This document shows, piece by piece, positions 32,333 to 41,622 of a stretch of DNA of 64,000 bases. The notes below the pieces were generated by a model. That model did not search any database. It was not told where the DNA came from and worked only from the letters and a program-made list of their open reading frames with translations. Made by a program: the position numbers and the translations under genes. Origin of the DNA: Phyllobacterium myrsinacearum (GTDB taxonomy: Bacteria; Pseudomonadota; Alphaproteobacteria; Rhizobiales; Rhizobiaceae); assembly GCF_002980555.1 (NCBI RefSeq), contig NZ_PVBT01000005.1, forward strand, positions 347,991 through 411,990, read 5' to 3'. Position 1 is the first letter of the stretch; each line of letters opens with the position of its first letter.

Positions 32333-34478
32333 CCAAAAACTCCAGCCGCCGCTTTTCGCGCCTGTTTTGCAGCGCTCTGATCATCTTCCGGCGCAGCCTG
32401 TCGGCGAACTGCCGCCATGGACCTGGATTGTGAACCACGTCAGCCCTGTAGAACGATGGGCACAGCACGGCGGCATCCGCCACCTCCCCGCAATTGCCGC
32501 AACCAACGCAGCTTTGGTCAATATGGGCCACCGGATCATCCCTGAGCGGATCATCCAGTGTTTTTACCGACAGTGACGGGCAACCGGACAGCCGCATACA
32601 GGCATGGTCACCGGTGCAGATATCTTCATCGATGCCGAATTTCGGTTTGACGACGGTCTGACCCGCTTTGATCGCCGTGTCTATCAGAGGTTTTTCCCGG
32701 CGTTGCCGGTTCAGCATGCACTCGGACGATGCAATGATAACCTTCGGGCCGGTGTCAGGCGTGGACAGAGCTTCGCGCAAGGTATTGCGCATCCCGTTGA
32801 CATCATAGGTGTTTTCAATGTGACGAACCCATTTGACACCCATGCCTTTTACGGCCTCGGCGATCGGATGCTTCGTTGATTTCGACCGGTTGCTGGCACG
32901 CGACGAGAGAATGTCCTGACCGCCGGTCGCTGCAGAATAGTAATTGTCGACGATAACAATGACGCCGTCATTGCGGTTGAAGACAGCGTTGCCAATGGAC
33001 GAGGTCAGACCATTGTGCCAGAACCCGCCATCACCGACAAACGAGATCGAACGGCGCCTGGCGTCCGGAGAATTGAAGGCCGAAGCCGAAGCCGGGCCCA
33101 ATCCGTAGCCCATCGTCGTTGCCCCAAGCTCGAATGGCGGCATGATCGAAAACAAGTGACAGCCGATGTCCGATGCGATGTGGTGCGGCCCAAGTTCCTG
33201 CTCGATCAGTTTGGTTGCGGCGAAGATGGGCCGTTCCGGACAGCCGGTGCAAAAGCCGGGCGGCCGGCCCGGCACGATAGCGGCCAGGTCGGACATGTCC
33301 TGGGAAATATCCGTGGTGTTGGGTGCCCGTATGTGAGCGGGCAGCAGCTGCGATGCACGCTCGCGCAGAAACGCGCCGATGCCATCGAGCATCACCTGGC
33401 CGGTATATTCTCCGGCCATCGGCATGACTTCCTTGCCGATGACCCGTGTCGTGTGACAGGCCTTGTGCAGCATGGACGCGAATGCCTGCTCGATATAGTT
33501 CGGCTGACCTTCTTCAATGACCAGAACCGCATCCTTGCCGTCGCAGAAATTCAGGAATTCATCTTCAACCAGGGGATAAACGGCATTCAGCACATAAAGC
33601 GGCACGCGGGTCTCGCCATAGAGATCGGCAAGACCAAGGCGCTGCAAAGCACGGACAACACCGTTGTACATGCCGCCCTGCAGCACGATTCCGACCCGCG
33701 CGATATCCGGACCAAAGACCTCATTGATCTTGCGCGAACGGATAAATTCCACGGCCGCCGGCCAGCGCTTCTCCACCTTCTCCTTCTCATGCAAAAAGGA
33801 AGCCGGCGGAAGAACAATGCGCTTGGTATCCCGCCGCGGCGCATCCAGCGCATTCGCCACGGTCATCCGGGGGCGTTGATTGTCCTTGGCAGTGAATTGC
33901 CCGTGGACATGGCAGCAGCGAATGCGCACCTGCAACATGACCGGCGTATTGGAGGCTTCGGAAAGCTCGAAACCATCCTCCACCGACTTTACGATCGATG
34001 GAAGATTGGGGCGCGGATCCAGCAGCCAGACCTGGCTTTTCATCGCGAAAGCATGGCTGCGTTCCTGCATGATCGAGGACCCCTCGCCATAATCTTCGCC
34101 GACGATGATCAGTGCACCGCCCGTCACGCCACCCGACGCCAGATTAGCAAGGGCGTCGGAGGCCACATTGGTACCGACAGTGGATTTGAAGGTTGCTGCG
34201 CCCCGAATGGGATAATGCACCGAGGCCGCAAGCATTGCCGTCGCCGTGGCTTCGGACGCACTTGCCTCGAAATGCACCCCCAGCTCACCCAGGATATCCT
34301 GCGCATCGGCAAGAACGTCCATCAGGTGACTGATCGGGGCTCCCTGATAACCGCCGACATAACCGACACCACATTGGAGCAATGCCTTGGTGATCGCAAG
34401 AATGCCCTCACCGGAGAACTCTTCGCCCGCGCCGAGCCGAAGTTTCTCCACTTCTTTTGCAAAGGACCGTTCAGCCAT
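32325..34478 (-). CDS. iorA: Indolepyruvate:ferredoxin oxidoreductase subunit alpha
   Basis: A 717-residue TPP enzyme. The N-terminal pyrimidine-binding domain holds 'FEASASEATATAMLAASVHY' near residue 71. The TPP motif 'GDGGFWHNGLTSSIGNAVFN' lies near 478. C-terminal iron-sulfur clusters sit in 'CTGDHACMRLSGCPS' and 'CVGCGNCGEVADAAVLCPSF' near 615-665. It forms the catalytic complex with IorB. It lies 45 bp after the cyclase gene. Confidence 0.93.
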   Translation of the reverse strand: MAERSFAKEVEKLRLGAGEEFSGEGILAITKALLQCGVGYVGGYQGAPISHLMDVLADAQDILGELGVHFEASASEATATAMLAASVHYPIRGAATFKSTVGTNVASDALANLASGGVTGGALIIVGEDYGEGSSIMQERSHAFAMKSQVWLLDPRPNLPSIVKSVEDGFELSEASNTPVMLQVRIRCCHVHGQFTAKDNQRPRMTVANALDAPRRDTKRIVLPPASFLHEKEKVEKRWPAAVEFIRSRKINEVFGPDIARVGIVLQGGMYNGVVRALQRLGLADLYGETRVPLYVLNAVYPLVEDEFLNFCDGKDAVLVIEEGQPNYIEQAFASMLHKACHTTRVIGKEVMPMAGEYTGQVMLDGIGAFLRERASQLLPAHIRAPNTTDISQDMSDLAAIVPGRPPGFCTGCPERPIFAATKLIEQELGPHHIASDIGCHLFSIMPPFELGATTMGYGLGPASASAFNSPDARRRSISFVGDGGFWHNGLTSSIGNAVFNRNDGVIVIVDNYYSAATGGQDILSSRASNRSKSTKHPIAEAVKGMGVKWVRHIENTYDVNGMRNTLREALSTPDTGPKVIIASSECMLNRQRREKPLIDTAIKAGQTVVKPKFGIDEDICTGDHACMRLSGCPSLSVKTLDDPLRDDPVAHIDQSCVGCGNCGEVADAAVLCPSFYRADVVHNPGPWRQFADRLRRKMIRALQNRREKRRLEFLDA

Positions 34479-34523
34479 CGGAAGTTCTCCTGTATCAGAT
34501 TGCCAGTCCGCGCGCCGCCATTT

Positions 34524-35315
34524 CTACGCCTTGGGTATGAGCGCCAGCACGCGGGTCGGGCTGCCGGTGCCATTCTTGATCTTCAGCGGCGCTGCGATGA
34601 GGATCGCGCCCTTTGCCGGCAAACGGTCCAGATTGCATAGGCTGGCAAGGCCATAGCGGTTGGCCTGATGCATCAGGCTGTGCGCCGGAAACGGCGGGGT
34701 CATGCCGCCGGCCTGCCCCGCATCGGTGCCAATGGTCTCGCTGCCCCAGCCGATTGCGCCGGTCGCAATGATGTACTGGATGGCTTCGGCAGTTGGTCCC
34801 GGCGTATGCGGACCCGTCTCGTTGGCATTGAGGAAATCAACCTCCGAGGCATTGCGCTTGTACCAGTCCGTGCGCATCACGACCCACTCGCCGGGGCGGA
34901 TGGCGCCGTGCTTTTCCTCCCATGCCTTCACATGATCGGCGGTCAGAAGGAAATCGTGATTTTCAGCCGCTTCCCTTGAACAGTCGATGACATTGACGGG
35001 CGCGACAAAATTTTTGACCGCGATGGTATCGGTCGACCCGTCGGCGTAATCCTTACCGGTGATCCAATGCCGCGGCGCATCAAAATGCGTGCCGGAATGC
35101 TCGCCGAGTTTCAGCCAGTTCCACGCCCACCACGGACCATTCTTGTCATAGGCCGATATCTCGTGAATCTCGATCTTTGGCGTGTCCACGGCAAGTTCCG
35201 GCGGCAATTTGATCAGGGGCGTTTGCGGACTGAGTTCCGCTGCGAGGTCGACGACCTCCACACCGCCGGACAGCAGCAGGTCAGCCAATTGGCCAAGCAA
35301 TTCGTTGGTTTTCAT
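34524..35315 (-). CDS. Cyclase-family / kynurenine formamidase-like hydrolase
   Basis: The 263-residue protein has the metal-binding signature 'HSGTHFDAPRHW' near residue 75 and later 'GSETIGTDAGQAGG' near 195. The family includes N-formylkynurenine formamidase (KynB) and isatin hydrolase, which open amide or lactam bonds. Its place between two class-V PLP enzymes and iorAB supports a role in aromatic amino-acid breakdown, though KynB itself is usually shorter (~210 aa). No signal peptide. Confidence 0.88.
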   Translation of the reverse strand: MKTNELLGQLADLLLSGGVEVVDLAAELSPQTPLIKLPPELAVDTPKIEIHEISAYDKNGPWWAWNWLKLGEHSGTHFDAPRHWITGKDYADGSTDTIAVKNFVAPVNVIDCSREAAENHDFLLTADHVKAWEEKHGAIRPGEWVVMRTDWYKRNASEVDFLNANETGPHTPGPTAEAIQYIIATGAIGWGSETIGTDAGQAGGMTPPFPAHSLMHQANRYGLASLCNLDRLPAKGAILIAAPLKIKNGTGSPTRVLALIPKA

Positions 35316-35370
35316 TGAAATGTTCCTCTCGTTTTCCGCGCTCTTTCAGTCGCTGTTCCCGCTGTCGATG

Positions 35371-36666
35371 CTACCGCGCAATGGCAGTCTTTGCACCTTG
35401 TGATTGCGCTCCATGACGCTCGATCAGGATGTGGAGCGCCTTCTCGAACCGGTGAATTTCCTCCATCGTATTGTAGTGAACGAGGGAGAGCCTAACTGCG
35501 CCGCTGTCCATGCTCAGATTCAGCCGCTTCATCAGGCGCGGTGCATACATATGGCCGTCGCGGATGCCGATCATCATGCCGGACATTTCTTCGGTGACGA
35601 GCTTCGGCGACAGATCGCCAATATTGAAACAGAAGGTCGGAACCCGCTGATCGATACGCGCCATGTCGTCAATGCCGTAAATGGTTGCGCCGCAATCCTT
35701 GAGTACGCGCAACATCTCGGCCGCGAGCTGAAGTTCATAGGCGCGGATTTTGTTCATGCCGGCCACGATGTTGTCACGGCGCTGCCTGTTGTTGGATGGA
35801 GCGAAATTGCGGCCGATGGATTCGAGATACCGGACCGCGGCATCCATTCCCGAAACATTCTCGTAGATGAATGTTCCAGCCTCGATCTTGTAGGGCGGCA
35901 CATCGGGAATGAAATCCTCGCGAAACGTCGGCAAGCGCTTCAGTGTTTCGAAGCGTCCCCAGAGAAAGCCCATATGCGGGGAAAAATTCTTGTAGCCGGA
36001 ACAGACGAGGTAATCACAATCCCACGCCTGGACGTCGATCAACCCATGCGGCCCGTAATGCACGCAATCGAGGAACACTTCCGCGCCTGCCGCATGCGCA
36101 ACTCTGGCAACCGACGCGACATCGACGATCGACCCGATCGAATGGGCGGTAACGGTGCAGGCCACGAGCCGGGTGCGACTGGTCACCAGTGGCACAAGGT
36201 CGTCAACATGCAGGTTTCCATCTTCGCGCATGCGCCACCAGACGAATTTTGCCCCGGCGGACTCCAGCGCCAGCCAGGTAGCGATGTTGGCATCGTGATC
36301 CATGTCGGTGACGATGATTTCATCGCGTTCACCCAGCATCTGGCCGATGCCGAGGCTGACCAGACGAATGAAGGACGTCGCATTCATCCCGAAACAGACT
36401 TCCTGCGGGTCGCGCGCATTAATCAGCAGCGCCACACTTTCCCGCGCGTCGGCAACGGCCTTGTCGACCTGCACGCTGCGCCCATAACGGCCGCCTCGTT
36501 GAACATTGAAGTCGACCAGATGCGATTGAACGGCATCAAGCACGCTTTGCGGGATCTGAGCCCCGGCCGCGTTGTCGAAGAAAATGAATTCACCGGCCTT
36601 CTGCAAGGCGGGAAACATCGATCGCACAGTGCTGACCGGAAACTCAATTTCGTTGGTATGGGGCAT
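35371..36666 (-). CDS. Class-V PLP enzyme, cysteine-desulfurase-like (VC1184 type)
   Basis: A 431-residue fold-type I PLP enzyme. The Schiff-base Lys lies in '[16 protein letters not shown]' near residue 225, '[18 protein letters not shown]' near 29, and '[14 protein letters not shown]' near 120. It resembles the cysteine-desulfurase-like subfamily; I see no obvious catalytic Cys loop, so true desulfurase activity is doubtful. It sits between the permease and cyclase genes, so a lyase or aminotransferase step in the same catabolic route is more likely. Confidence 0.88.
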   Translation of the reverse strand: MPHTNEIEFPVSTVRSMFPALQKAGEFIFFDNAAGAQIPQSVLDAVQSHLVDFNVQRGGRYGRSVQVDKAVADARESVALLINARDPQEVCFGMNATSFIRLVSLGIGQMLGERDEIIVTDMDHDANIATWLALESAGAKFVWWRMREDGNLHVDDLVPLVTSRTRLVACTVTAHSIGSIVDVASVARVAHAAGAEVFLDCVHYGPHGLIDVQAWDCDYLVCSGYKNFSPHMGFLWGRFETLKRLPTFREDFIPDVPPYKIEAGTFIYENVSGMDAAVRYLESIGRNFAPSNNRQRRDNIVAGMNKIRAYELQLAAEMLRVLKDCGATIYGIDDMARIDQRVPTFCFNIGDLSPKLVTEEMSGMMIGIRDGHMYAPRLMKRLNLSMDSGAVRLSLVHYNTMEEIHRFEKALHILIERHGAQSQGAKTAIAR

Positions 36667-36726
36667 GACGGATTCCCTTGATGTTCGGCGGCTGTGCCGA
36701 TGTGTCGAGTTGTTGATGCCGCTTGC

Positions 36727-37401
36727 TTATCGCGAGCGCTGCTGCTTGCTGCGTTCCTCAAGGTGACTGACCAGCCGCACGAGCGGCCAAAGGAATGCAA
36801 GATAGATGATGGCTGCTCCGACCAGAGGTGTCGGATTGGCCATGAGGGCCTGGGCATCGGTCGCCTGCTTCAGAAGGTCCGGCATGGCAACGACGGAAGC
36901 GAGCGACGTATCCTTGTAGATCGACACGCAATTGCTGGTGAGCGGCGGAATGACGATCTTGATTGCCTGCGGAAGTATGACCTTGTGCATGGTGACCCAG
37001 AAAGGCAGACCGAGCGCAGATGCCGCTTCGAACTGCCCGCGCGGGATGTTCTCGATGCCAGCACGGCACACTTCGGCGGTGAAAGCCGCCAGCACCATGG
37101 ACAAGGCAATCGTGGCGGATGTGAACGATGTGAAGCGGATGCCCGCTAGAGGCAGCGCGTAATAGATCAGGATGAGAATGACCAATATGGGCAGGGCGCG
37201 GAAAATATCGATATAGAAGACCGTCGCATATTTCAGCGAGCGTGGCCCATAAAGCCGCATCAGGCACAAGACAAGGCCGCCTGCGCAGCCGAAGACAATG
37301 GCCGCGCATCCCAGAAAGATGGTGTTACCGAGCCCGCGCAACAGGATCGGGAATGACTCAACCAGTATTTCCCAGTTGAAGAAGGTATTGATCAGTTCCA
37401 T
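36727..37401 (-). CDS. Polar amino-acid ABC transporter permease (His/Glu/Gln family)
   Basis: The start is the ATG at 37401, giving 224 residues; the upstream open frame overlaps the binding-protein gene and is not protein-like. Family features are 'GLGNTIFLGCAAIVFGCAGG' near residue 20 and the EAA-type loop 'GQFEAASALGLPFWVTMHKV' near 120, with 'IYKDTSLASVV' near 165. It forms an inner-membrane channel with the binding protein just upstream. No matching ATPase gene is found in this window. Confidence 0.92.
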   Translation of the reverse strand: MELINTFFNWEILVESFPILLRGLGNTIFLGCAAIVFGCAGGLVLCLMRLYGPRSLKYATVFYIDIFRALPILVILILIYYALPLAGIRFTSFTSATIALSMVLAAFTAEVCRAGIENIPRGQFEAASALGLPFWVTMHKVILPQAIKIVIPPLTSNCVSIYKDTSLASVVAMPDLLKQATDAQALMANPTPLVGAAIIYLAFLWPLVRLVSHLEERSKQQRSR

Positions 37402-37484
37402 CGGGTTACCTGCGCCTTGAAGAGGCCTCTGGTCAGCACGCGGTTGTGCTGGCCGGCGCAATGCCGGCCAGAGAATGCCAATCG

Positions 37485-38276
37485 CTATTGAGCCTTTGGA
37501 ACAGGCAATACGGTCAGGGTGCTGGTGCCCGGCTCCGGCGCGGTGCCGAACCATTTCGTATGAATTCCAGCCATCGTGCCATCGGTTTTCATCGCGGAAA
37601 TCGTCTCGTTGACCTTCTCGATCAGCGGGCTCGTTTTCTTTGCCATCATCGCAAAACGCTCGCCGGTGGGAATGCGCACCAGTATCTGCAATCCCGGCAT
37701 TTTTGTCATGGCATATTGAAAGCCGGCAAGTTCGCCTGCACCCCCGTCAATCCGCCCATTCTGTACCTCCATAAGGAGGTCTTGCTGCGTGTTGTAACTC
37801 TTGACTTCGGTGATCCCGAGTTTCTGGGAATTGGCCTTTGCCCAGGCATCCCCGGTCGATCCGGCCACCACGCCAATGGTCTTTCCCTTCAGCCCATCGA
37901 GTGACTTGAGCGCCGAGCCGGATTTCCCGACCACAGTGCCATCGCTGTCATAATAGGGCTGCGTGAAAGACTGATTCTTCAGCCGCTCATTCGTGATCGA
38001 AATCGAGGAAATAGCAAAATCGATGCGGCCGGAATTCGTCGCCGCAAACAGCGCCTGAAATCCCATATCCTGGATATCGGCGGTCAGGTTGAGGCGTTTG
38101 GCGACCTCGCGCACCACATCGATTTCATATCCTTCGAAATCGCCGGATGCTGTCTTGTATTCCCATGGCGGGTTTGCCGGATAGGCTCCGACAACGATTG
38201 ATTCAGCGCTCGCCGAGGCGGCCGCAAAAAAACTTGCTGCAACAAGGATTCCCATTAGACGTGAACGGTTCAGCAT
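37485..38276 (-). CDS. Polar amino-acid ABC transporter substrate-binding protein (family 3)
   Basis: The 263-residue periplasmic protein has a Sec signal (cut near 'ASASA', residue 24). Typical family-3 motifs follow: 'GAYPANPPWEYKTASGDFEG', 'GYEIDVVREVAKRLNL' and 'ISSISITNERLKNQSFTQPY'. It is upstream of the single permease and downstream of the kynureninase-like gene, so the ligand is expected to be an amino acid or aromatic derivative fed to the enzymes of this run. Confidence 0.93.
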   Translation of the reverse strand: MLNRSRLMGILVAASFFAAASASAESIVVGAYPANPPWEYKTASGDFEGYEIDVVREVAKRLNLTADIQDMGFQALFAATNSGRIDFAISSISITNERLKNQSFTQPYYDSDGTVVGKSGSALKSLDGLKGKTIGVVAGSTGDAWAKANSQKLGITEVKSYNTQQDLLMEVQNGRIDGGAGELAGFQYAMTKMPGLQILVRIPTGERFAMMAKKTSPLIEKVNETISAMKTDGTMAGIHTKWFGTAPEPGTSTLTVLPVPKAQ

Positions 38277-38371
38277 TTTGTTTCCCTCTGTTTTTACCGT
38301 TTCAGTTGTCTTCTCTCAGGCTCATGCCCTCATCTTCATTCGGGCGTCATGGTCTCCATCGGGTGTTCATG

Positions 38372-39490
38372 TCATTGGATCATCCGCTTGAGCGAATGGC
38401 ACAGCTCATCAACGTTGCTGCGGCTCGTCGCAAATCCGGGGGAAAGACGCAGGGTCGATCCGCGTGCATCACAATACAGGCTTTGCTCGCGCAAGACCGA
38501 AACAAGACGGGCCGCATCAATAGTCTCCGGCAATGAAAGCATGACGCTCCCGCCTCGCCTGCCCTGATCCAGAGGTGAGCCGAGGGACCAGCCGTTTTCC
38601 AATGACTGTTCTACAATAAGGCTGGTCAGGGCAGCATTCTGGGCGGCGATGGCATCGACGCCCGTGCCGATTGCCCATTCAAGGCCCGGCAGGGATGCTA
38701 CAGACGCCAATATGGCTGGCGTCCCATGATCAAAGCGGCGGGCATCCGATGCGTAGGAAAAGCGGTTCAGGTCCCAGGAGAAAGGGTTTTCCTGACTGAA
38801 CCAGCCGCGAAGTTCCGGCTCGCAATCGGCAAGCAGCTCCGGCCTTACCTGTAGAATACCGGCACCTGAGGTTCCGCAAAGCCATTTGAGCGAGGTGGAG
38901 ACGACAAAATCCACATTGTTTGCCGTGAGCGAGAAGGGTGCGACGCCGACGCCCTGCGTGATATCGGCACCGACAATCGTGCCCATGCGGCGTCCGTGCT
39001 GTGCCAGCCGCCCGATATCGCAACGATGTGAGGCAGTGGAGGTAACGAATGTCAGCAGCGCGACGCCGACGTCGTCCTGCCAGCGCGCAAGCATATCGTC
39101 ATCGCGAACCCATTTTTCCCCCGGCCGCAGCGGCACGGTATCGAGGACAAAACCAAAACGGCCGGCAATCTTCGCCAGCATGAAATGCAGACTCGGAAAG
39201 CAGTCTTCGGCAATGAGGAAACGGCGCCCGGAAAGTGCGGTTTTGGGAAGACCGCCAATCAGGCTGTACAGGGCGGCCGTCACGTTCTCAGCCGTTGTCA
39301 GCGAGCCTGCCGGTGCGCCGATCAGTCCGGCCCATGCATCCATGAACCGCTGCCGCGCGGCAAGTGCCGCAGGCCACTGCCCGTCATTTTCCGCACACCA
39401 TACCTGTGAAAATGCCGTCAGCGCGGTGCTCACGGCGGCTGCCTTGCCAGGAAAGGTACCGATCGAATGGTAGAGAAAATAGCCTGACAT
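38372..39490 (-). CDS. Class-V PLP enzyme, kynureninase-like
   Basis: A 372-residue fold-type I PLP enzyme. The likely Schiff-base Lys is in 'STSLKWLCGTSGAGILQVRP' near residue 204, a pattern like the kynureninase 'YK-L-G-G' loop. 'VGADITQGVGVAPFSL' near 177 holds the conserved Asp. It is the first gene of the leftward run and starts 16 bp from the 24-bp palindrome. Kynureninase activity is a reasonable guess given the formamidase-like gene, but the protein is shorter than typical KynU (~410 aa). Confidence 0.85.
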   Translation of the reverse strand: MSGYFLYHSIGTFPGKAAAVSTALTAFSQVWCAENDGQWPAALAARQRFMDAWAGLIGAPAGSLTTAENVTAALYSLIGGLPKTALSGRRFLIAEDCFPSLHFMLAKIAGRFGFVLDTVPLRPGEKWVRDDDMLARWQDDVGVALLTFVTSTASHRCDIGRLAQHGRRMGTIVGADITQGVGVAPFSLTANNVDFVVSTSLKWLCGTSGAGILQVRPELLADCEPELRGWFSQENPFSWDLNRFSYASDARRFDHGTPAILASVASLPGLEWAIGTGVDAIAAQNAALTSLIVEQSLENGWSLGSPLDQGRRGGSVMLSLPETIDAARLVSVLREQSLYCDARGSTLRLSPGFATSRSNVDELCHSLKRMIQ

Positions 39491-39505
39491 GCCCGCCTCT
39501 TGTCA

Positions 39506-39529
39506 ATTTGTGATCATTTGATCACAAAT
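39506..39529. promoter_or_regulatory. Perfect 24-bp palindromic operator, likely GntR site
   Basis: Arms ATTTGTGATCA and TGATCACAAAT are separated by TT. It lies in the divergent region between the kynureninase-like gene and the GntR/FCD regulator. FCD-type GntR proteins bind short palindromes of this shape. It covers the predicted -10 of the leftward operon, so repression by the neighbouring regulator is expected. Confidence 0.75.
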
Positions 39530-39544
39530 CTAAAAAACCGTCAA
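39516..39544 (-). promoter_or_regulatory. Predicted sigma-70 promoter of the leftward 39.5-30.8 kb run
   Basis: On the minus strand, TTGACG (39539-39544) and TCAAAT (39516-39521) are 17 bp apart. The -10 lies in the centre of the palindrome. The expected start point leaves a ~18-base leader with AAGAGG before the ATG at 39490. Confidence 0.55.
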
Positions 39545-39802
39545 TTGCCCCTCACCTGCATCTTGCAAAAACGGTTCTGCGCATTCAGCTTGCGGGAAAG
39601 ATGCCGGGCGGATGTGCTGCGGCCTTGAGCGCCTCAAAGAAATTCGGCTCTCTTGGACCATGGCGCCTCGTGACAGCTTTGCTTGATTGTAATCGTTACC
39701 TGTTTCAGGCTATCAGCCATAGAGTGAACAGCCCGGCGGATTTGTTCCCGAATGCAGGGGAACGCACACCGGCGCAGCGAAGAAGGAAATGTCCAGGTGG
39801 AA

Positions 39803-40477
39803 ATGAGTTTTGGGCCGGTTTCTTCACGCACCACCATTCAGGACGGCGTTTATCAGCAATTGCGCCAGGCCTTGATGAATGGACAGTTCGACCCTGCTCA
39901 AAGCCTGACCATCGCCGGATTGGCCGAGACATTCGGCACCAGCAACATGCCGGTGCGTGAGGCGCTTCGCCGCCTTGCCGCAGAAAATGCGCTGGAGATT
40001 GCCGCGAACGGCTCAGCACGGGTTCCCATCGTTACCGTGGCAAGGCTGGACGATCTTTGCCGTGCGCGCATTGCCGTGGAAGCTTTGGCAACGGAACTTG
40101 GAGCCCCGCTTTTAACGGAAGCGGATCTCGAGATTCTCGAAAAGATCGTTGCGGAGCAGCGGGCAATCGGCCGCCAGGAAAATATCTACACGCTCATCGG
40201 TAAGAACCAGCAATTTCATTTCACCATATACCGGGCTTCCGGGTCCGACGTCCTCAATCAGCTCATTGAGACATTATGGCTGCGTTTCGGACCTTACATG
40301 CGCATGCTCTCGACCCATGTGGCACCCTTGATCCGCGCGGGCGAGTCGGAACCATCCGGACGCCACGCCACCATTGTCGAGGCCCTGCGGCAGAAGGACT
40401 TCGCCCGCGCCAGGGACGAAGTCATTGCCGATATTCGCGCGACGCAGGATGTCTTGCGCGCTCTTTGCCCGAAATAG
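39803..40477 (+). CDS. GntR-family regulator with FCD domain
   Basis: The protein (224 aa from the ATG at 39803; a GTG at 39797 has a better-spaced AAGGAAA site) has a GntR winged helix near residues 12-75 ('DGVYQQLRQALMNGQFDPAQ', 'SNMPVREALRRLAAENAL'). A helical FCD ligand domain follows ('ARIAVEALATELGAPLLT', 'QQFHFTIYRASGSDVLNQLI', 'RHATIVEALRQKDFARARDE'). It is divergent from the kynureninase-like/iorAB run and is its likely repressor through the 24-bp palindrome. The 312-bp gap upstream holds that operator and no other recognisable feature. Confidence 0.92.
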   Translation: MSFGPVSSRTTIQDGVYQQLRQALMNGQFDPAQSLTIAGLAETFGTSNMPVREALRRLAAENALEIAANGSARVPIVTVARLDDLCRARIAVEALATELGAPLLTEADLEILEKIVAEQRAIGRQENIYTLIGKNQQFHFTIYRASGSDVLNQLIETLWLRFGPYMRMLSTHVAPLIRAGESEPSGRHATIVEALRQKDFARARDEVIADIRATQDVLRALCPK

Positions 40478-40487
40478 CAGGCAGCGT

Positions 40488-41606
40488 TCACAGACGCTGA
40501 TACCGCGCAAGCAGATCCACCAGCGTCTTGGCATTGATCGCATCGACCCGGACCCGGTCATATGACGTGCCCCCGAGGCTTTCCGCCGCCAGCATCGCAT
40601 TGACGACAGCCTCTTCAACGCAATCGACAACAGCCGAATAAATTGGGTCAAACTGTTCGTCATTGATGATCTCGAGCGGCAGGTGTGTGCCGGACTTGTG
40701 ACGCATCGGCTGTTTGTTGGCCGTTGAGAAGGCGAGGAAAATATCGCCTGAATTGTTGCCGCCCGGCGTGCCGTTACGGCCAATTCCGATGGTGCAGCGG
40801 CGTGCAATGCGTTTAAGCTGGTGCGGTGCCAGCGGCAGATCGGTTGCCACGACGACAATGATCGATCCGCGCTCCCTGAGCTGGCTGGCTGGCGTGCCGT
40901 CACGCAGATGTTGTCCAACCGGAACGCCGCAGATCGTCAGCCAGTCACGCTGGCCGTGATTGGCCTGCACCAGCACGCCCAGCGTGTATTCTGTTTCACC
41001 AATTTCCACGACGCGGGAGGACGTTCCAGTTCCGCCCTTGAAGCCATAGGTGATCATTCCGGTGCCCCCGCCGCTGTTACCCTCGGCAACGGGACCGGCA
41101 GCCGCAGAATTCAACGCGGAAAATACGTTCTCTGCCGTCACATGCTGGCCATTGATGTCATTGAGCAAGCCATCATAGGTTTCCGCAACGACCGGCATCA
41201 CCCACAACAGGTCTCTGGCATTATAGGTATCGGGATAACGTTCAAGCATCCACTTGATCGCGGCATGATGGGCAATCCCAACACTGTGCGTGTTCGTCAG
41301 CAGGACCGGCCCTAGAAAATAGCCGCCATCCTCGATCCAATGCGACCCGGTCATCTCGCCATTTCCGTTGTACCGGTGGATACCGGCATACACGATCGGA
41401 GGCTCGGCATCCTCGGCATGCGGTATGATTGCCGTCACGCCCGTGCGTACCGGCAGCTGGCGGCCTGCCCGTGGCGCATTCTCGATGATCGTCTCGAACC
41501 CCACCTTTACGCCCCTGACATCGGTGATCGCATTGAATGGCCCGGTTCTTCCCTTGAAAGGCAATCCCAGCTCACGAGCGCGCGGAGTTTTATTGTCGTT
41601 TGTCAT
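40488..41606 (-). CDS. P1-family (S58) peptidase, DmpA-like
   Basis: A 372-residue member of the DmpA/BapA beta-aminopeptidase group, Ntn-like enzymes that self-cleave to expose a nucleophilic residue. Landmarks are 'ITDVRGVKVGFETI' at the N-terminus, 'EGNSGGGTGMITYGFKGGTG' near 190 and the following 'TSSRVVEIG', where the nucleophilic Ser is expected. No signal peptide. It is the last gene of the leftward polyamine-type ABC operon, 16 bp after the PotC-type permease, so the importer probably brings in small N-terminally blocked or beta-linked peptides or amides. Confidence 0.9.
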   Translation of the reverse strand: MTNDNKTPRARELGLPFKGRTGPFNAITDVRGVKVGFETIIENAPRAGRQLPVRTGVTAIIPHAEDAEPPIVYAGIHRYNGNGEMTGSHWIEDGGYFLGPVLLTNTHSVGIAHHAAIKWMLERYPDTYNARDLLWVMPVVAETYDGLLNDINGQHVTAENVFSALNSAAAGPVAEGNSGGGTGMITYGFKGGTGTSSRVVEIGETEYTLGVLVQANHGQRDWLTICGVPVGQHLRDGTPASQLRERGSIIVVVATDLPLAPHQLKRIARRCTIGIGRNGTPGGNNSGDIFLAFSTANKQPMRHKSGTHLPLEIINDEQFDPIYSAVVDCVEEAVVNAMLAAESLGGTSYDRVRVDAINAKTLVDLLARYQRL

Positions 41607-41622
41607 GATTGTGTCTCGTCGT

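Noticed and set aside
33015-34640. 541-codon open frame opposite iorA
   Set aside because: It mirrors iorA codons; the TPP and Fe-S motifs are all on the minus strand.
35371-36666. True cysteine desulfurase (SufS) supplying sulfur to the YcaO/TfuA system
   Set aside because: It is 31 kb away in a different operon and the catalytic Cys loop is not evident, so no link to the peptide cluster is supported.
37402-37554. N-terminal extension of the amino-acid permease
   Set aside because: It overlaps the binding-protein gene and lacks hydrophobic pattern; the ATG at 37401 starts the family sequence.
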